Shown: one piece after another, positions 13,683-21,285 of the stretch
Layout: the number at the start of each line of letters is the position of its first letter
How positions within the stretch are numbered: the stretch's first letter is position 1
DNA from: Actinomycetes bacterium
GTDB taxonomy: Bacteria > Actinomycetota > Actinomycetes > S36-B12
NCBI GenBank assembly: GCA_024641635.1
Contig: JAHECS010000028.1
Coordinates: forward strand, 1-41,566
Length of the DNA stretch: 41,566 nucleotides
Direction of reading: 5' to 3'
Position numbers and translations under genes: made by a program
The notes under the pieces: generated by a model
What the model was told of the DNA's origin: nothing
Seen by the model: only the letters and a program-made list of their open reading frames with translations
Databases searched by the model: none

Positions 13683-15362
13683 GTGACCAGCCACATCGGC
13701 GTGCAGCGGTTGCTGCACTACGACCGGCGAGACCTGCGCGGCGACCTCATGGGCGGGGTGACGGTCACCGCGTACCTCATCCCACAGGTCCTGGCCTACT
13801 CCGCGCTGGCCGGACTGCCCGCCCAGACGGGTCTCGTCGTCATCGTCGTGACGATGACGCTGTATGCGTTGATCGGGTCGTCGAGGCTGCTGTCCGTCGG
13901 CCCCGAGTCGACGACGGCGCTGATGACGGCCGCGGTCCTCGCCCCCCTGGCGCTGGGTGACCCGGTCAGATACGCAGCACTGGCCGCCACCCTGGCCCTC
14001 CTGGTCGGCCTCTACGCACTCCTCGCCGGCGTCCTGCGGCTCGGCTTCATCGGCGACCTGCTCTCCCGACCAGTGCTCGTCGGGTACATGGCCGGCGTCG
14101 CAGTCATCATGATCACCAGTCAGCTCGGGAAGGTCACCGGCGTCGACGTCGCAGGAGACTCGTTCCTCGAGGACATCGGATCGTTCACCGGAAACGCCTT
14201 GGAGAACGGACTCTCCCTGCCCACGGTCGTCATCGGCCTCGTGGTCGCCGGCCTTCTCCTCTTCTTCACGCCGCGATACCCGAAGATTCCCGTTCCCCTC
14301 ATCGTGATGCTGCTCGCCACGATCGTCGTGGCCCTCTTCGGCCTGACCGACTACGGGGTCAAGACGGTGGGGGACGTCAGCATCAGTGGACTGTCGTTCG
14401 GGCTGCCCTCGCTCGACTCAGGGGATCTGGGCATCCTGCTGCTCCCTGCGCTGGGCATCTTCGTCGTGGGCTACACCGACAACATCCTCACGGCCCGTGC
14501 CTTCGCGGGACGGCGAGGTCACCGCGTCTACAACAACCAGGAGTTCCTGGCCATGGGCTCGGCGAACGTCGGTTCGTCCCTCGTCGGGGGGTTCCCGGTC
14601 AGCTCGAGCGCCAGCCGCACCGTGATCGCCCAGGCGAGCGGCGCCCGGTCACAGATGTACTCGCTCGTGTCAGCCGTCCTCGTGGTCGTGTCGGTACTGG
14701 TGTTCGCCCGGGTCATCGAGGCCTTCCCCTCGGCGGCCCTCGGCGGCGTCGTCGTGTATGCCGCGATCCGACTCGTCGACGTCGACGAGTTCAGGCGCCT
14801 CTGGGCCTTCCGCCGAAGGGAGTTCCTGCTCGCCATCTCCGCGACCGTGGGCGTCCTCCTCTTCGACATCCTCTACGGAGTGCTCGCCGCGGTGGCCATC
14901 TCCGTGGTCGAGCTCCTGACTCGAGTCGCTCGACCACACGCTGCCGTGCTCGGGCAGAGCCCCGGCATAGCCGGCTGGCATGACCTCGACGACTACCCGG
15001 GTGCCGCGCAGATCCCCGGTCTCGTCCTGTTCCGGTACGACTCGCCGCTCTTCTTCGCGAACTCCGAGGACTTCGCCCAGAGGTGCCGCGCCGCCATCGA
15101 CGGGGCGGAACCACCCGCGCGATGGTTCGTGCTCAACATGGAAGGCAACACCGAGGTCGACATCACCGGGCTCGACGCCATGGAGGAGGTCCGGCAGTAC
15201 TGCGAGGCATCAGGGGTCGTCATGGCCCTGGACCACGTCAAGCGCGAGGTGCTGAAGCGCCTCGACAAGCACGGAATCGGAACACGCATCGGCCACGCAC
15301 TCATCTTCCCCACCCACCCGACGGCCGTGGCTGCCTACGAGGCCTGGGTCCGCGAGAACTAG
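13683..15362 (+). CDS. SulP family anion transporter with STAS domain
   Basis: A 559-residue SLC26/SulP transporter. YDRRDLRGDLMGGVTVTAYLIPQVLAYSALAGLPAQTGL is the typical SulP start; about 12-14 hydrophobic helices follow to residue 420, including GPESTTALMTAA, NVGSSLVGGFPVSSSASRT and VVYAAIRLVDVDEFRRLW. A cytoplasmic STAS domain occupies about 445-559, with NMEGNTEVDITGLDAMEEV. Candidate substrates are sulfate, bicarbonate or C4-dicarboxylates. GTG at 13683 is chosen for its -10 spacing; GTG at 13674 and an ATG at 13560 are in frame but lie within or upstream of that promoter. The stop shares CTAG with the convergent plsC-like gene. Confidence 0.92.
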   Translation: MTSHIGVQRLLHYDRRDLRGDLMGGVTVTAYLIPQVLAYSALAGLPAQTGLVVIVVTMTLYALIGSSRLLSVGPESTTALMTAAVLAPLALGDPVRYAALAATLALLVGLYALLAGVLRLGFIGDLLSRPVLVGYMAGVAVIMITSQLGKVTGVDVAGDSFLEDIGSFTGNALENGLSLPTVVIGLVVAGLLLFFTPRYPKIPVPLIVMLLATIVVALFGLTDYGVKTVGDVSISGLSFGLPSLDSGDLGILLLPALGIFVVGYTDNILTARAFAGRRGHRVYNNQEFLAMGSANVGSSLVGGFPVSSSASRTVIAQASGARSQMYSLVSAVLVVVSVLVFARVIEAFPSAALGGVVVYAAIRLVDVDEFRRLWAFRRREFLLAISATVGVLLFDILYGVLAAVAISVVELLTRVARPHAAVLGQSPGIAGWHDLDDYPGAAQIPGLVLFRYDSPLFFANSEDFAQRCRAAIDGAEPPARWFVLNMEGNTEVDITGLDAMEEVRQYCEASGVVMALDHVKREVLKRLDKHGIGTRIGHALIFPTHPTAVAAYEAWVREN

Positions 15363-16108
15363 TCGGGCTTGCGGGCTGCCTTCTCCCGGCGAACGCGCTC
15401 CTCGATCTCCTCGGCCTCCTCGAGCGTGGGAGCCGACCCGCCAAGGCGCGCCGGGATCCACCAGGCCCCTGGCGGCTTGTCGGGATAGCGCGCGATCGTC
15501 TCGTCGAGAAGCCCCGACATCCGGGCGTGCAGCTCGGCAGTGAGGAGGTCGGGGTCCACTCCCCGGGGCAGGGGCATCGGCTCGCCCACCGTCATCGCGA
15601 TCGGCTTGCCGCGCGAGAAGTCCTTGCGGTCGTAAGACAGGATTCGCTGGCCGCCGAAGATGATCATCGGGATGAGCGGCACGTTCGCCGCCCGCGCCAT
15701 GCGCACGGCACCGTTCTTGATGTCCTTGATCTCCAGCGAGCGACTCATCGTCGCCTCGGGGAAGACGCCGACGAGCTCGCCCGACTTGAGGGCCGCCACC
15801 GCGTCTCGGAAGGCGGCCGTCCCGGCGTCGCGGTCGACCGGGATGTGCTTCATTCCCCGCATGAGGGGGCCGGCGACCGGGTGGCGGAAGATGCCGTCCT
15901 TGGCCATGAAGCGGACGAGTCGGTGGCCGACGCGATCAGCGGGGATGCCGCCGAGCGCGAAGTCCAGGTAGCTCGTGTGGTTGATGGCCAGGACCGCCCC
16001 GCCCGCACGCGGGATGTTCTGCTCGCCGACCACATCCATGCGAAGGCCGAGCGACGCGAACAGGGTCTTGGCCGTGATGATGATCGGCCGGTACACCGGG
16101 TCGTTCAC
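15359..16108 (-). CDS. plsC: 1-acylglycerol-3-phosphate acyltransferase-like (PlsC family)
   Basis: A 249-residue acyltransferase: NHTSYLDF is the HX4D catalytic motif (His44, Asp49), followed by GIFRHPVAGPLMRGMKHIPVDR and VFPEATMS (Glu118), then VPLIPMIIFGGQRI. It would transfer an acyl chain to lysophosphatidic acid or a related acceptor at the inner membrane face. The C-terminal 35 residues are charged. GTG at 16108 has GAGGGA 7 nt upstream. This start overlaps the stop of a 9-codon upstream ORF (GTGA), so its translation may depend on that ORF. Other PlsC-type acceptors are possible. Confidence 0.88.
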   Translation of the reverse strand: MNDPVYRPIIITAKTLFASLGLRMDVVGEQNIPRAGGAVLAINHTSYLDFALGGIPADRVGHRLVRFMAKDGIFRHPVAGPLMRGMKHIPVDRDAGTAAFRDAVAALKSGELVGVFPEATMSRSLEIKDIKNGAVRMARAANVPLIPMIIFGGQRILSYDRKDFSRGKPIAMTVGEPMPLPRGVDPDLLTAELHARMSGLLDETIARYPDKPPGAWWIPARLGGSAPTLEEAEEIEERVRREKAARKPD

Positions 16109-16134
16109 CGGCGATTCCCTCGACGCTCGATCAT
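16105..16134 (-). CDS. Nine-codon leaderless leader ORF upstream of plsC
   Basis: ATG at 16134 follows a TACGGT -10 box by 6 nt, the spacing seen at proven-looking leaderless starts nearby. It encodes MIERRGNRR and stops with TGA at 16105-16107, which overlaps the GTG of plsC (GTGA). The ribosome-binding site of plsC (GAGGGA, 16116-16121) lies inside this ORF. The arrangement is that of a leader peptide coupling, or attenuating, plsC translation. Four of nine residues are Arg. Expression is not proven; a short chance ORF remains possible. Confidence 0.45.
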   Translation of the reverse strand: MIERRGNRR

Positions 16135-16140
16135 GGTGCC

Positions 16141-16146
16141 ACCGTA
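16141..16146 (-). promoter_or_regulatory. -10 box of the plsC transcript
   Basis: TACGGT on the minus strand. It predicts transcription starting at or next to the ATG of the 9-codon leader ORF and a 26-nt leader before plsC. No clear -35. Confidence 0.45.
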
Positions 16147-16172
16147 TCGGGCGGCGGGTGGGGCCGTGCCGC

Positions 16173-16394
16173 TCAGCCGGTAGCCGGGATGTCGAAGCGG
16201 CGGGTCGGCGAGTGCGCATCCAGCAGGGCATGCACCTCGGACGAGCGGTAGCGACGATGACCGCCGAGGGTCCTGATGCTGGTCAGCTTGCCGGCCTTGG
16301 CCCAGCGCGTCACGGTCTTGGGATCGACCCTGAACAGCGCTGCCACCTCCGCCGGCGTCAGCAGGTGCTCCGGCTCTCCAGGCAGCCCCGTCAT
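16173..16394 (-). CDS. bldC: BldC, MerR-like developmental regulator
   Basis: A 73-residue single-domain DNA-binding protein. LLTPAEVAALFRVDPKTVTRWAKAGKLTSIRTLGGHRRYRSSEVHALL is almost identical to Streptomyces BldC as I recall it, including the winged HTH and the R-T-L-GGHRRYR wing. Streptomyces BldC binds A/T-rich direct repeats as head-to-tail oligomers and controls entry into development; outside sporulating genera its role is less clear. ATG at 16394 has GGAGGG 5-6 nt upstream, which excludes the longer in-frame reading. It is divergent from vdh, as in Streptomyces. Confidence 0.95.
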   Translation of the reverse strand: MTGLPGEPEHLLTPAEVAALFRVDPKTVTRWAKAGKLTSIRTLGGHRRYRSSEVHALLDAHSPTRRFDIPATG

Positions 16395-16490
16395 GGTTCC
16401 CTCCAAGCGGTTTCGCCCCCGCAAAAGGTCCGATTTGGACGTGTTCGTCACCCTTCCACCGCCGACCACGCGCGGCAAGCGCATCCGGCG

Positions 16491-16536
16491 AAAATATCCT
16501 CTGCGTATCCCTTTCGTATTCGCCTCCCCCTAGGGT
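16491..16536. promoter_or_regulatory. bldC-vdh divergent control region
   Basis: The 148-bp gap holds the window's most A/T-rich patch (around 16491-16528, AAAATAT and TTTCGTATTCG). On the plus strand TAGGGT (16531-16536) lies 6 nt from the vdh ATG (leaderless). On the minus strand TATTTT (16491-16496) is a -10 candidate for bldC, about 97 nt upstream of its start. The A/T patch could be a BldC site (inference). Confidence 0.45.
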
Positions 16537-16542
16537 GAACGC

Positions 16543-17649
16543 ATGGGCGAGGGGGCCGATATCCGACGCGACGACCCGTGGGCGGGCTTCGAGGACCACG
16601 AGCGCGTGCTGGTCGCCAGGGACCCGGCCTCAGGGGTCGCCATGGTGATCGCGGTGCATTCCACGGTCCTCGGACCGGCCCTGGGCGGCACGCGGATGGC
16701 CACGTACGCGGACTCCAGCTCCCCCGGTGCATCCGCGTACGCCGACGCCCTGAGGCTGTCGCGGGCCATGACCTACAAGAACGCGCTGGCCGGACTCGAC
16801 CACGGCGGGGGCAAGGGCGTGATCCTCGCCGATCCGGCGCGGAAGGACCCCGCCGTGCTCCATGCCTACGGCCGGCTGGTGTCGACCCTGCAGGGGGACT
16901 ACGTCACCGCAGGCGACGTGGGCATGACCGTCGCCGACATGGACGTCATCTCGGACACCTGCCCATGGACGACCGGGCGCTCGCCCGAGCGTGGGGGCGT
17001 GGGCGACTCCGGCATCCTCACGGCCCTCGGGGTGTTCCGCGGGCTGCAGGCCAGCGCCCGAGCCGTCTTCGGCACGGACGACCTGTCCGGGCGGCGGGTA
17101 GGCGTCGTCGGCGCCGGCAAGGTGGGCGGTCGCCTCATCGGACATCTCGCCGAGGCGGGGGCCGAGGTCGTCGCCGTCGACCCCGATCCTGGCGCCCAGG
17201 AGGCCACCGCGGACCTCGTCCCCACCGTCCGGTTCGTGGCCAGCGTCGAGGACCTCCTCGACTGGCAGCCGGAGGTCCTGTCCCCCAACGCCATGGGCGG
17301 CTTGCTCACCCACGACCTGGCGGCACGGCTGCCCGCACGGCTCGTGTGCGGCGGTGCCAACAACCAACTGGCCGAGCCCGCCGTCGGGGACCTCCTGGCC
17401 CAGCGGGGCATCACCTACGCGCCCGACTTCATGGTGAACTGCGGCGGCGTGATCCAGGTGGCCGAGGAGCTCGTCGGAGGGGACCTTGATCGCGCACGGG
17501 CGCGAACCGAGCGGGTCTACGAGACCACCCTGCGTGTCCTCGAGCGGGCGGCGGCCGAGGGCATCACCCCCGTGACCGCGGCGGAGCGGGAGGCGGTGGA
17601 CCGGATCCGGGCCGCGAAGGACGCGCCGGACGATGCTCCGGGCCGCTGA
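16543..17649 (+). CDS. vdh: Valine/leucine dehydrogenase (Glu/Leu/Phe/Val dehydrogenase)
   Basis: A 368-residue NAD-dependent branched-chain amino acid dehydrogenase. MTYKNALAGLDHGGGKGVI contains both active-site lysines (Lys79, Lys91); VGVVGAGKVGGRL is the Rossmann GxGxxG; NAMGG, CGGANNQL and DFMVNCGGVIQV close the active site. It converts valine, leucine or isoleucine to the 2-oxo acid plus ammonia, feeding branched fatty-acid precursors or catabolism. Position beside bldC and the DUF3073 gene, as in Streptomyces, favours valine dehydrogenase, though specificity is not certain from sequence. ATG at 16543 is predicted leaderless. Confidence 0.9.
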   Translation: MGEGADIRRDDPWAGFEDHERVLVARDPASGVAMVIAVHSTVLGPALGGTRMATYADSSSPGASAYADALRLSRAMTYKNALAGLDHGGGKGVILADPARKDPAVLHAYGRLVSTLQGDYVTAGDVGMTVADMDVISDTCPWTTGRSPERGGVGDSGILTALGVFRGLQASARAVFGTDDLSGRRVGVVGAGKVGGRLIGHLAEAGAEVVAVDPDPGAQEATADLVPTVRFVASVEDLLDWQPEVLSPNAMGGLLTHDLAARLPARLVCGGANNQLAEPAVGDLLAQRGITYAPDFMVNCGGVIQVAEELVGGDLDRARARTERVYETTLRVLERAAAEGITPVTAAEREAVDRIRAAKDAPDDAPGR

Positions 17650-17672
17650 AAGCAGCGCAGGGCCGGAGCAGG

Positions 17673-17757
17673 TACTCTAGGGTTCAATTACCGCGTGGAC
17701 CGCCGCAGTGGCGGCCCGCCGGATCTGTCCGCGATGAGCCGGGGCCCGGGTCCCCGG
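17673..17757 (+). promoter_or_regulatory. Promoter and structured leader of the DUF3073 gene
   Basis: Overlapping -10 candidates TACTCT (17673-17678) and TAGGGT (17678-17683) are followed by a leader of about 85 nt. Two hairpins are visible: CCGCC-GCAGT-GGCGG (17700-17714) and CCGGGG-CCCGGGT-CCCCGG (17739-17757). This is one of the few long 5' leaders in a window of mostly leaderless genes. I do not recognise a known riboswitch. Confidence 0.4.
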
Positions 17758-17773
17758 ATGAGGGGGTCGAGCC

Positions 17774-17998
17774 ATGGGGCGCGGCCGTGCTAAGGCCAAG
17801 CAGACGAAGGTCGCCCGTGCGTTGAAGTACGGCGGACCGCAGACCGACTTCGACCGCCTCCAGGCCGAACTCGGAAACGGGAGCACCGAGGAGCCGGCCG
17901 AGCTCGACGATTCCTACGACGTGGTCGAGGATCCGTACGCGGACGACCCGTACGCGAAGTACTACGACGACGATGACGACGAGGAGTCGACCGGCTAG
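17774..17998 (+). CDS. DUF3073 family protein
   Basis: A 74-residue protein: a basic N-terminus MGRGRAKAKQTKVARALKYGG, a short FDRLQAELG helix, and a strongly acidic tail with six consecutive acidic residues after YAKYYD. This basic-acidic architecture defines DUF3073, found next to purM in many Actinomycetota. The basic end suggests nucleic-acid or ribosome contact, but the function is unknown. A GTCGAGCC stretch precedes the ATG without a strong Shine-Dalgarno sequence. The stop shares CTAG with purM on the other strand. Confidence 0.93.
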   Translation: MGRGRAKAKQTKVARALKYGGPQTDFDRLQAELGNGSTEEPAELDDSYDVVEDPYADDPYAKYYDDDDDEESTG

Positions 17999-19125
17999 GG
18001 GTGCTCCCCCACGAGGGTGACCGCACCGCCGGTGCCGCCCTTGGCCTCCGCGTCGCCCCGCTCACCGTCGAGCCGTTCCCGCACCGTCCCGCAGGTCCAC
18101 GCTGTCACCCCGCGATCGCCCAGCAGGGAGATGGCCCGGTCGGCACCGTCGGCATCGACCACCGCGATCATGCCGATGCCCAAGTTGAAGGTGCGCTCGA
18201 GGTCCGTCCGCTCGACCCCGCCGAGCCCTCCGATCAGGGAGAAGACCGGCTGCGGCGTCCACGTGGACCGATCGACGTCGACCGCCACCGTCGCGGGCAG
18301 CACCCGGGCCAGGTTCGCGGCCAGGCCTCCCCCGGTGACGTGGCTGAAGGCATGGACGTCGACCTCTGCCGCCAGCGCGAGGCAGTCCCGTGCGTAGATG
18401 CGGGTCGGCTCCAGCATCTCCTCGCCGACGGTGCGGCCGAGCTCCGCGACATGTGCGGACAGGCCGGGTCCATCAGGCCCGAGGAGCACCAGGCGAGCCA
18501 ACGAGTACCCGTTGGAGTGCAGGCCCGACGAGGCCATGGCGACGACCACGTCCCCCGGCCGGACCCTGCCCGGCCCGAGCAGAGCATCGGCGTCGACGAT
18601 GCCGGTGCCGGCACCCGCCACGTCGTACTCGTCGGGGGCCATCAGTCCCGGATGCTCTGCCGTCTCTCCGCCGACCAGCGCGCACCCGCCCTGACGGCAG
18701 CCCTCGGCGATGCCGGACACGATGGCGGCGATCCGCTCGGGCACGACCGACCCCACCGCGATGTAGTCGGTCATGAACAGCGGCTCGGCTCCGCAGACGA
18801 CCAGGTCGTCGATGACCATGGCGACGAGGTCGATGCCGATGGTGTCGTGCACGTCCATGGCCCGTGCCACGGCGATCTTCGTGCCCACCCCGTCGGTGGA
18901 GGTGGCCAGCAGGGGGCGGCGGAACCGGGTGAAGGCGGAGATGTCGAAGAGCCCGGCGAAGCCGCCGAAGTCACCCACCACCTCAGGGCGCTGGGCCGCT
19001 GCCACGGAGGCCCGCATGAGGGCAACCGCCCGCTCGCCTGCCTCCACGTCGACGCCGGCGGCGGCGTACGAGGCACCTCCCGCGGGCACCCGCCCCGGGT
19101 CCCCGGCCGTCAGCGGGCTCGTCAT
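17995..19125 (-). CDS. purM: Phosphoribosylformylglycinamidine cyclo-ligase (AIR synthetase)
   Basis: A 376-residue PurM, which closes FGAM to aminoimidazole ribotide with ATP (step 5 of purine synthesis). ASYAAAGVDVEAGERAV, STDGVGTKIAVA, CGAEPLFMTDYIAVG, GCALVGGETAEHPG, ASSGLHSNGYSLAR, SHVTGGGLAANLARVLP and FNLGIGM are family landmarks in order. ATG at 19125 overlaps the purF TGA by 4 bp (ATGA), so it is coupled to purF. The C-terminus is slightly longer than usual (KGGTGGAVTLVGEHP). Confidence 0.97.
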   Translation of the reverse strand: MTSPLTAGDPGRVPAGGASYAAAGVDVEAGERAVALMRASVAAAQRPEVVGDFGGFAGLFDISAFTRFRRPLLATSTDGVGTKIAVARAMDVHDTIGIDLVAMVIDDLVVCGAEPLFMTDYIAVGSVVPERIAAIVSGIAEGCRQGGCALVGGETAEHPGLMAPDEYDVAGAGTGIVDADALLGPGRVRPGDVVVAMASSGLHSNGYSLARLVLLGPDGPGLSAHVAELGRTVGEEMLEPTRIYARDCLALAAEVDVHAFSHVTGGGLAANLARVLPATVAVDVDRSTWTPQPVFSLIGGLGGVERTDLERTFNLGIGMIAVVDADGADRAISLLGDRGVTAWTCGTVRERLDGERGDAEAKGGTGGAVTLVGEHP

Positions 19126-20678
19126 GGGCGGTCGAGCGCGTCGGCAGCACCGCCACCGAGCAGCGTGGTGACGCCCTCGTTGTCGGTCGTGGTTCGCTCG
19201 ACGCGGCGCTCGATGCCCTCCAGCACGTGCTTGCCCAGCAGCTCCGGCTCGGGCAGCTCCACCGGGTAGACGCCGTCGAAGCAGGCGCGGCACAGGCGGT
19301 CCTTCTCGAGTCCGGTCGCGTCCACGAGCTCGTCCAGTTCGACGTAGGCCAGGGAGTCAGCGCCCAGCGACGTGCGGATCTCATCGACCGACAGCCCGTT
19401 GGCGATCAGCTCGGCGCGGCTCGCAAAGTCGATTCCGTAGAAGCACGGCCACTTCACCGGCGGGCTCGCAATGCGGACGTGGACCTCGCGCGCCCCCGCC
19501 TCCCGGAGCATGCGCACCAGCGCGCGCTGGGTGTTGCCGCGGACGATCGAGTCGTCGACCACGACGAGCCGCTGGCCCGCGATCACGTCGCGAAGGGGGT
19601 TGAGCTTCAGCCGGATGCCGAGCTGCCGGATGGACTGCGAGGGCTGGATGAACGTGCGCCCCACGTAGGCGTTCTTCACCAGCCCCTCGGCGAAGGGGAT
19701 GCCCGACTCCTGCGCATAGCCGATCGCGGCGTACCGGCCGGACTCCGGCACGGGGATGACCAGGTCGGCGTCGACCACGTCCTCCCTCGCGAGGCGACGG
19801 CCGATCTCGACCCGGACGGTCTGCACTCCTCGGCCCGAGATGCTCGTGTCGGGGCGGGCCAGGTACACGTACTCGAAGAGGCAGCCCTTCGGATCCGGTT
19901 CGGCGAACCGATGCGAGCGCAGGCCGTGCTCGTCGATGACGACGAGCTCGCCGGGCTCGACCTCGCGGACGAAGGACGCGCCGACGATGTCGAGGGCGGC
20001 GGTCTCGCTGGCGAGGACCCAGCCCCGTTCGAGACGACCCAGGACGAGGGGCCGGATGCCCTGCGGATCGCGGGCGCCGTAGACGGCGTCGTCGTCCATG
20101 AACACGAGGGAGAACGCCCCGCGGACGTAGGGCAGCTCGACCAGGGCGGCATCCTCGAGGCTGAGTTCGGGGTGGGCCGCGAGCAGGCCGGAGAGCGTGT
20201 CGGTGTCGCTGGTGGCCTGCATCCTGGTGCCGAGGGGAAGCTCACCTGAGACGGCGGCCAGGTCCGCGAGCCGGGCGCGCAGCTCGTGCGTATTCGTCAG
20301 GTTCCCGTTGTGCCCAAGTGCCAGGTGGCCCGTCGCGGTGGCGCGGAAGGTCGGCTGGGCGTTCTCCCACACGCTCGACCCCGTCGTCGAGTAGCGCGTG
20401 TGGCCGATGGCGACGTGGCCGTGCAGTGAGTCCAAGCTGGCCTCGGTGAACACCTGCGACACCAGGCCCATGTCCTTGTAGACGACGATGTGGCTGCCGT
20501 CGCTGACGGCGATGCCGGCCGATTCCTGCCCGCGGTGCTGGAGGGCGTACAGCCCGAAGTAGGTCAGCTTGGCGACCTCGTCGCCGGGAGCCCACACGCC
20601 GAAGACGCCGCAGGCGTCCTGCGGACCCTTCTCGCCGGGGAGGAGATCGTGCGACAGTTTCCCGTCTCCGCGTGGCAC
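19122..20678 (-). CDS. purF: Amidophosphoribosyltransferase
   Basis: A 518-residue PurF, the committed step (PRPP plus glutamine to phosphoribosylamine). A 22-residue propeptide precedes the catalytic Cys23 (DACGVFGVW), which must be exposed by cleavage as in the Bacillus type. Fe-S ligand cysteines of that type are visible in KGCLFEYVY, WPCFYGID and LCRACF. VVVDDSIVRGNT is the PRPP loop. The GTG at 20678 is preferred: TAGTGT lies 7 nt upstream, giving a leaderless mRNA, and the propeptide has the expected length; the longer in-frame extension to 21449 is antisense to another gene. It forms an operon with purM. Confidence 0.96.
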   Translation of the reverse strand: MPRGDGKLSHDLLPGEKGPQDACGVFGVWAPGDEVAKLTYFGLYALQHRGQESAGIAVSDGSHIVVYKDMGLVSQVFTEASLDSLHGHVAIGHTRYSTTGSSVWENAQPTFRATATGHLALGHNGNLTNTHELRARLADLAAVSGELPLGTRMQATSDTDTLSGLLAAHPELSLEDAALVELPYVRGAFSLVFMDDDAVYGARDPQGIRPLVLGRLERGWVLASETAALDIVGASFVREVEPGELVVIDEHGLRSHRFAEPDPKGCLFEYVYLARPDTSISGRGVQTVRVEIGRRLAREDVVDADLVIPVPESGRYAAIGYAQESGIPFAEGLVKNAYVGRTFIQPSQSIRQLGIRLKLNPLRDVIAGQRLVVVDDSIVRGNTQRALVRMLREAGAREVHVRIASPPVKWPCFYGIDFASRAELIANGLSVDEIRTSLGADSLAYVELDELVDATGLEKDRLCRACFDGVYPVELPEPELLGKHVLEGIERRVERTTTDNEGVTTLLGGGAADALDRP

Positions 20679-20685
20679 GGGGGCC

Positions 20686-20691
20686 ACACTA
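20686..20691 (-). promoter_or_regulatory. -10 box of purF-purM
   Basis: TAGTGT on the minus strand, 7 nt before the purF GTG. The 63-bp gap to the divergent nitroreductase-fold gene leaves no room for a long leader. I see no PurR-type operator. Confidence 0.5.
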
Positions 20692-20741
20692 CGGGAGAAT
20701 CGTGGCAGACCAGCACCGGCCCGAGAGGGGAGGCGATCGGC

Positions 20742-21221
20742 GTGCCGTCGCCATCGCTGAGGAAACCGCCCACCGGACTCCAGCGGATCCTCTTCCGCAT
20801 GCCGATCACCGCGTACCGATGGCACCTCGGCTGGCTCATGGGCGGCCGATTCGTCCTCATCCACCACGTAGGACGGTCGTCCGGCCTGCCCCGCGCGGCG
20901 GTCGTCGAGGTCGTCAGCCACGACCCGGTCACCGACTGCTACGTGGTCGCGTCCGGGTTCGGGGAGGCCTCGCAGTGGTACCAGAACGTGATGGCCCAGC
21001 CGGACATCACCATCCAAGTCGGCAGCCGCGTCTTGTCCGTCCGGGCCGAGCGGCTCCCCGTGGACCAGGCTCAGGCGGAGATGCTCGACTACGCCCGGAG
21101 GCATCCTGCAGCGGCGCGGAAGCTCTCGGGCTACATGGGGTTCCCGGCCGACGGCACCGAGGAGACCTACCGCCAGGTGGGGACGGTGCTGCCCTACCTC
21201 AGGCTGTGCCCGCGGACGTGA
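20742..21221 (+). CDS. Deazaflavin-dependent nitroreductase-fold protein (DDN-like)
   Basis: A 159-residue split-beta-barrel protein of the F420-binding DDN family. MGGRFVLIHHVGRSSGLPRAAVVEVV, VVASGFGEASQWYQNVMAQPDITIQVGSR and AARRxPAxARKLSGYMGF are the usual motifs. Such enzymes reduce quinones, nitro compounds or fatty acids with reduced F420; some members bind other flavins. GTG at 20742 has GGGGAGG about 8 nt upstream. It is divergent from purF. A second family member lies at 29164, also divergent from a purine operon. Confidence 0.87.
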   Translation: MPSPSLRKPPTGLQRILFRMPITAYRWHLGWLMGGRFVLIHHVGRSSGLPRAAVVEVVSHDPVTDCYVVASGFGEASQWYQNVMAQPDITIQVGSRVLSVRAERLPVDQAQAEMLDYARRHPAAARKLSGYMGFPADGTEETYRQVGTVLPYLRLCPRT

Positions 21222-21245
21222 CGTCGGGGCCGGGACCTGCCGACG
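21222..21245. terminator. Possible terminator between DDN-like gene and potC
   Basis: CGTCGG and CCGACG pair with a 12-nt loop directly after the TGA at 21219-21221. It lies between converging transcripts. Short stem, no U-tract. Confidence 0.3.
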
Positions 21246-21285
21246 CCACGCCTTCGCACCCGAACGGCGGGCGCCGGGCGGCGGG

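Noticed and set aside
17695-17793. A 32-residue GTG-initiated ORF in the DUF3073 leader, overlapping its start by 20 nt
   Set aside because: No ribosome-binding site, and its GTG is 11 nt from the -10 box, outside the 6-8 nt seen at other leaderless starts. The bases are better explained as a structured leader.
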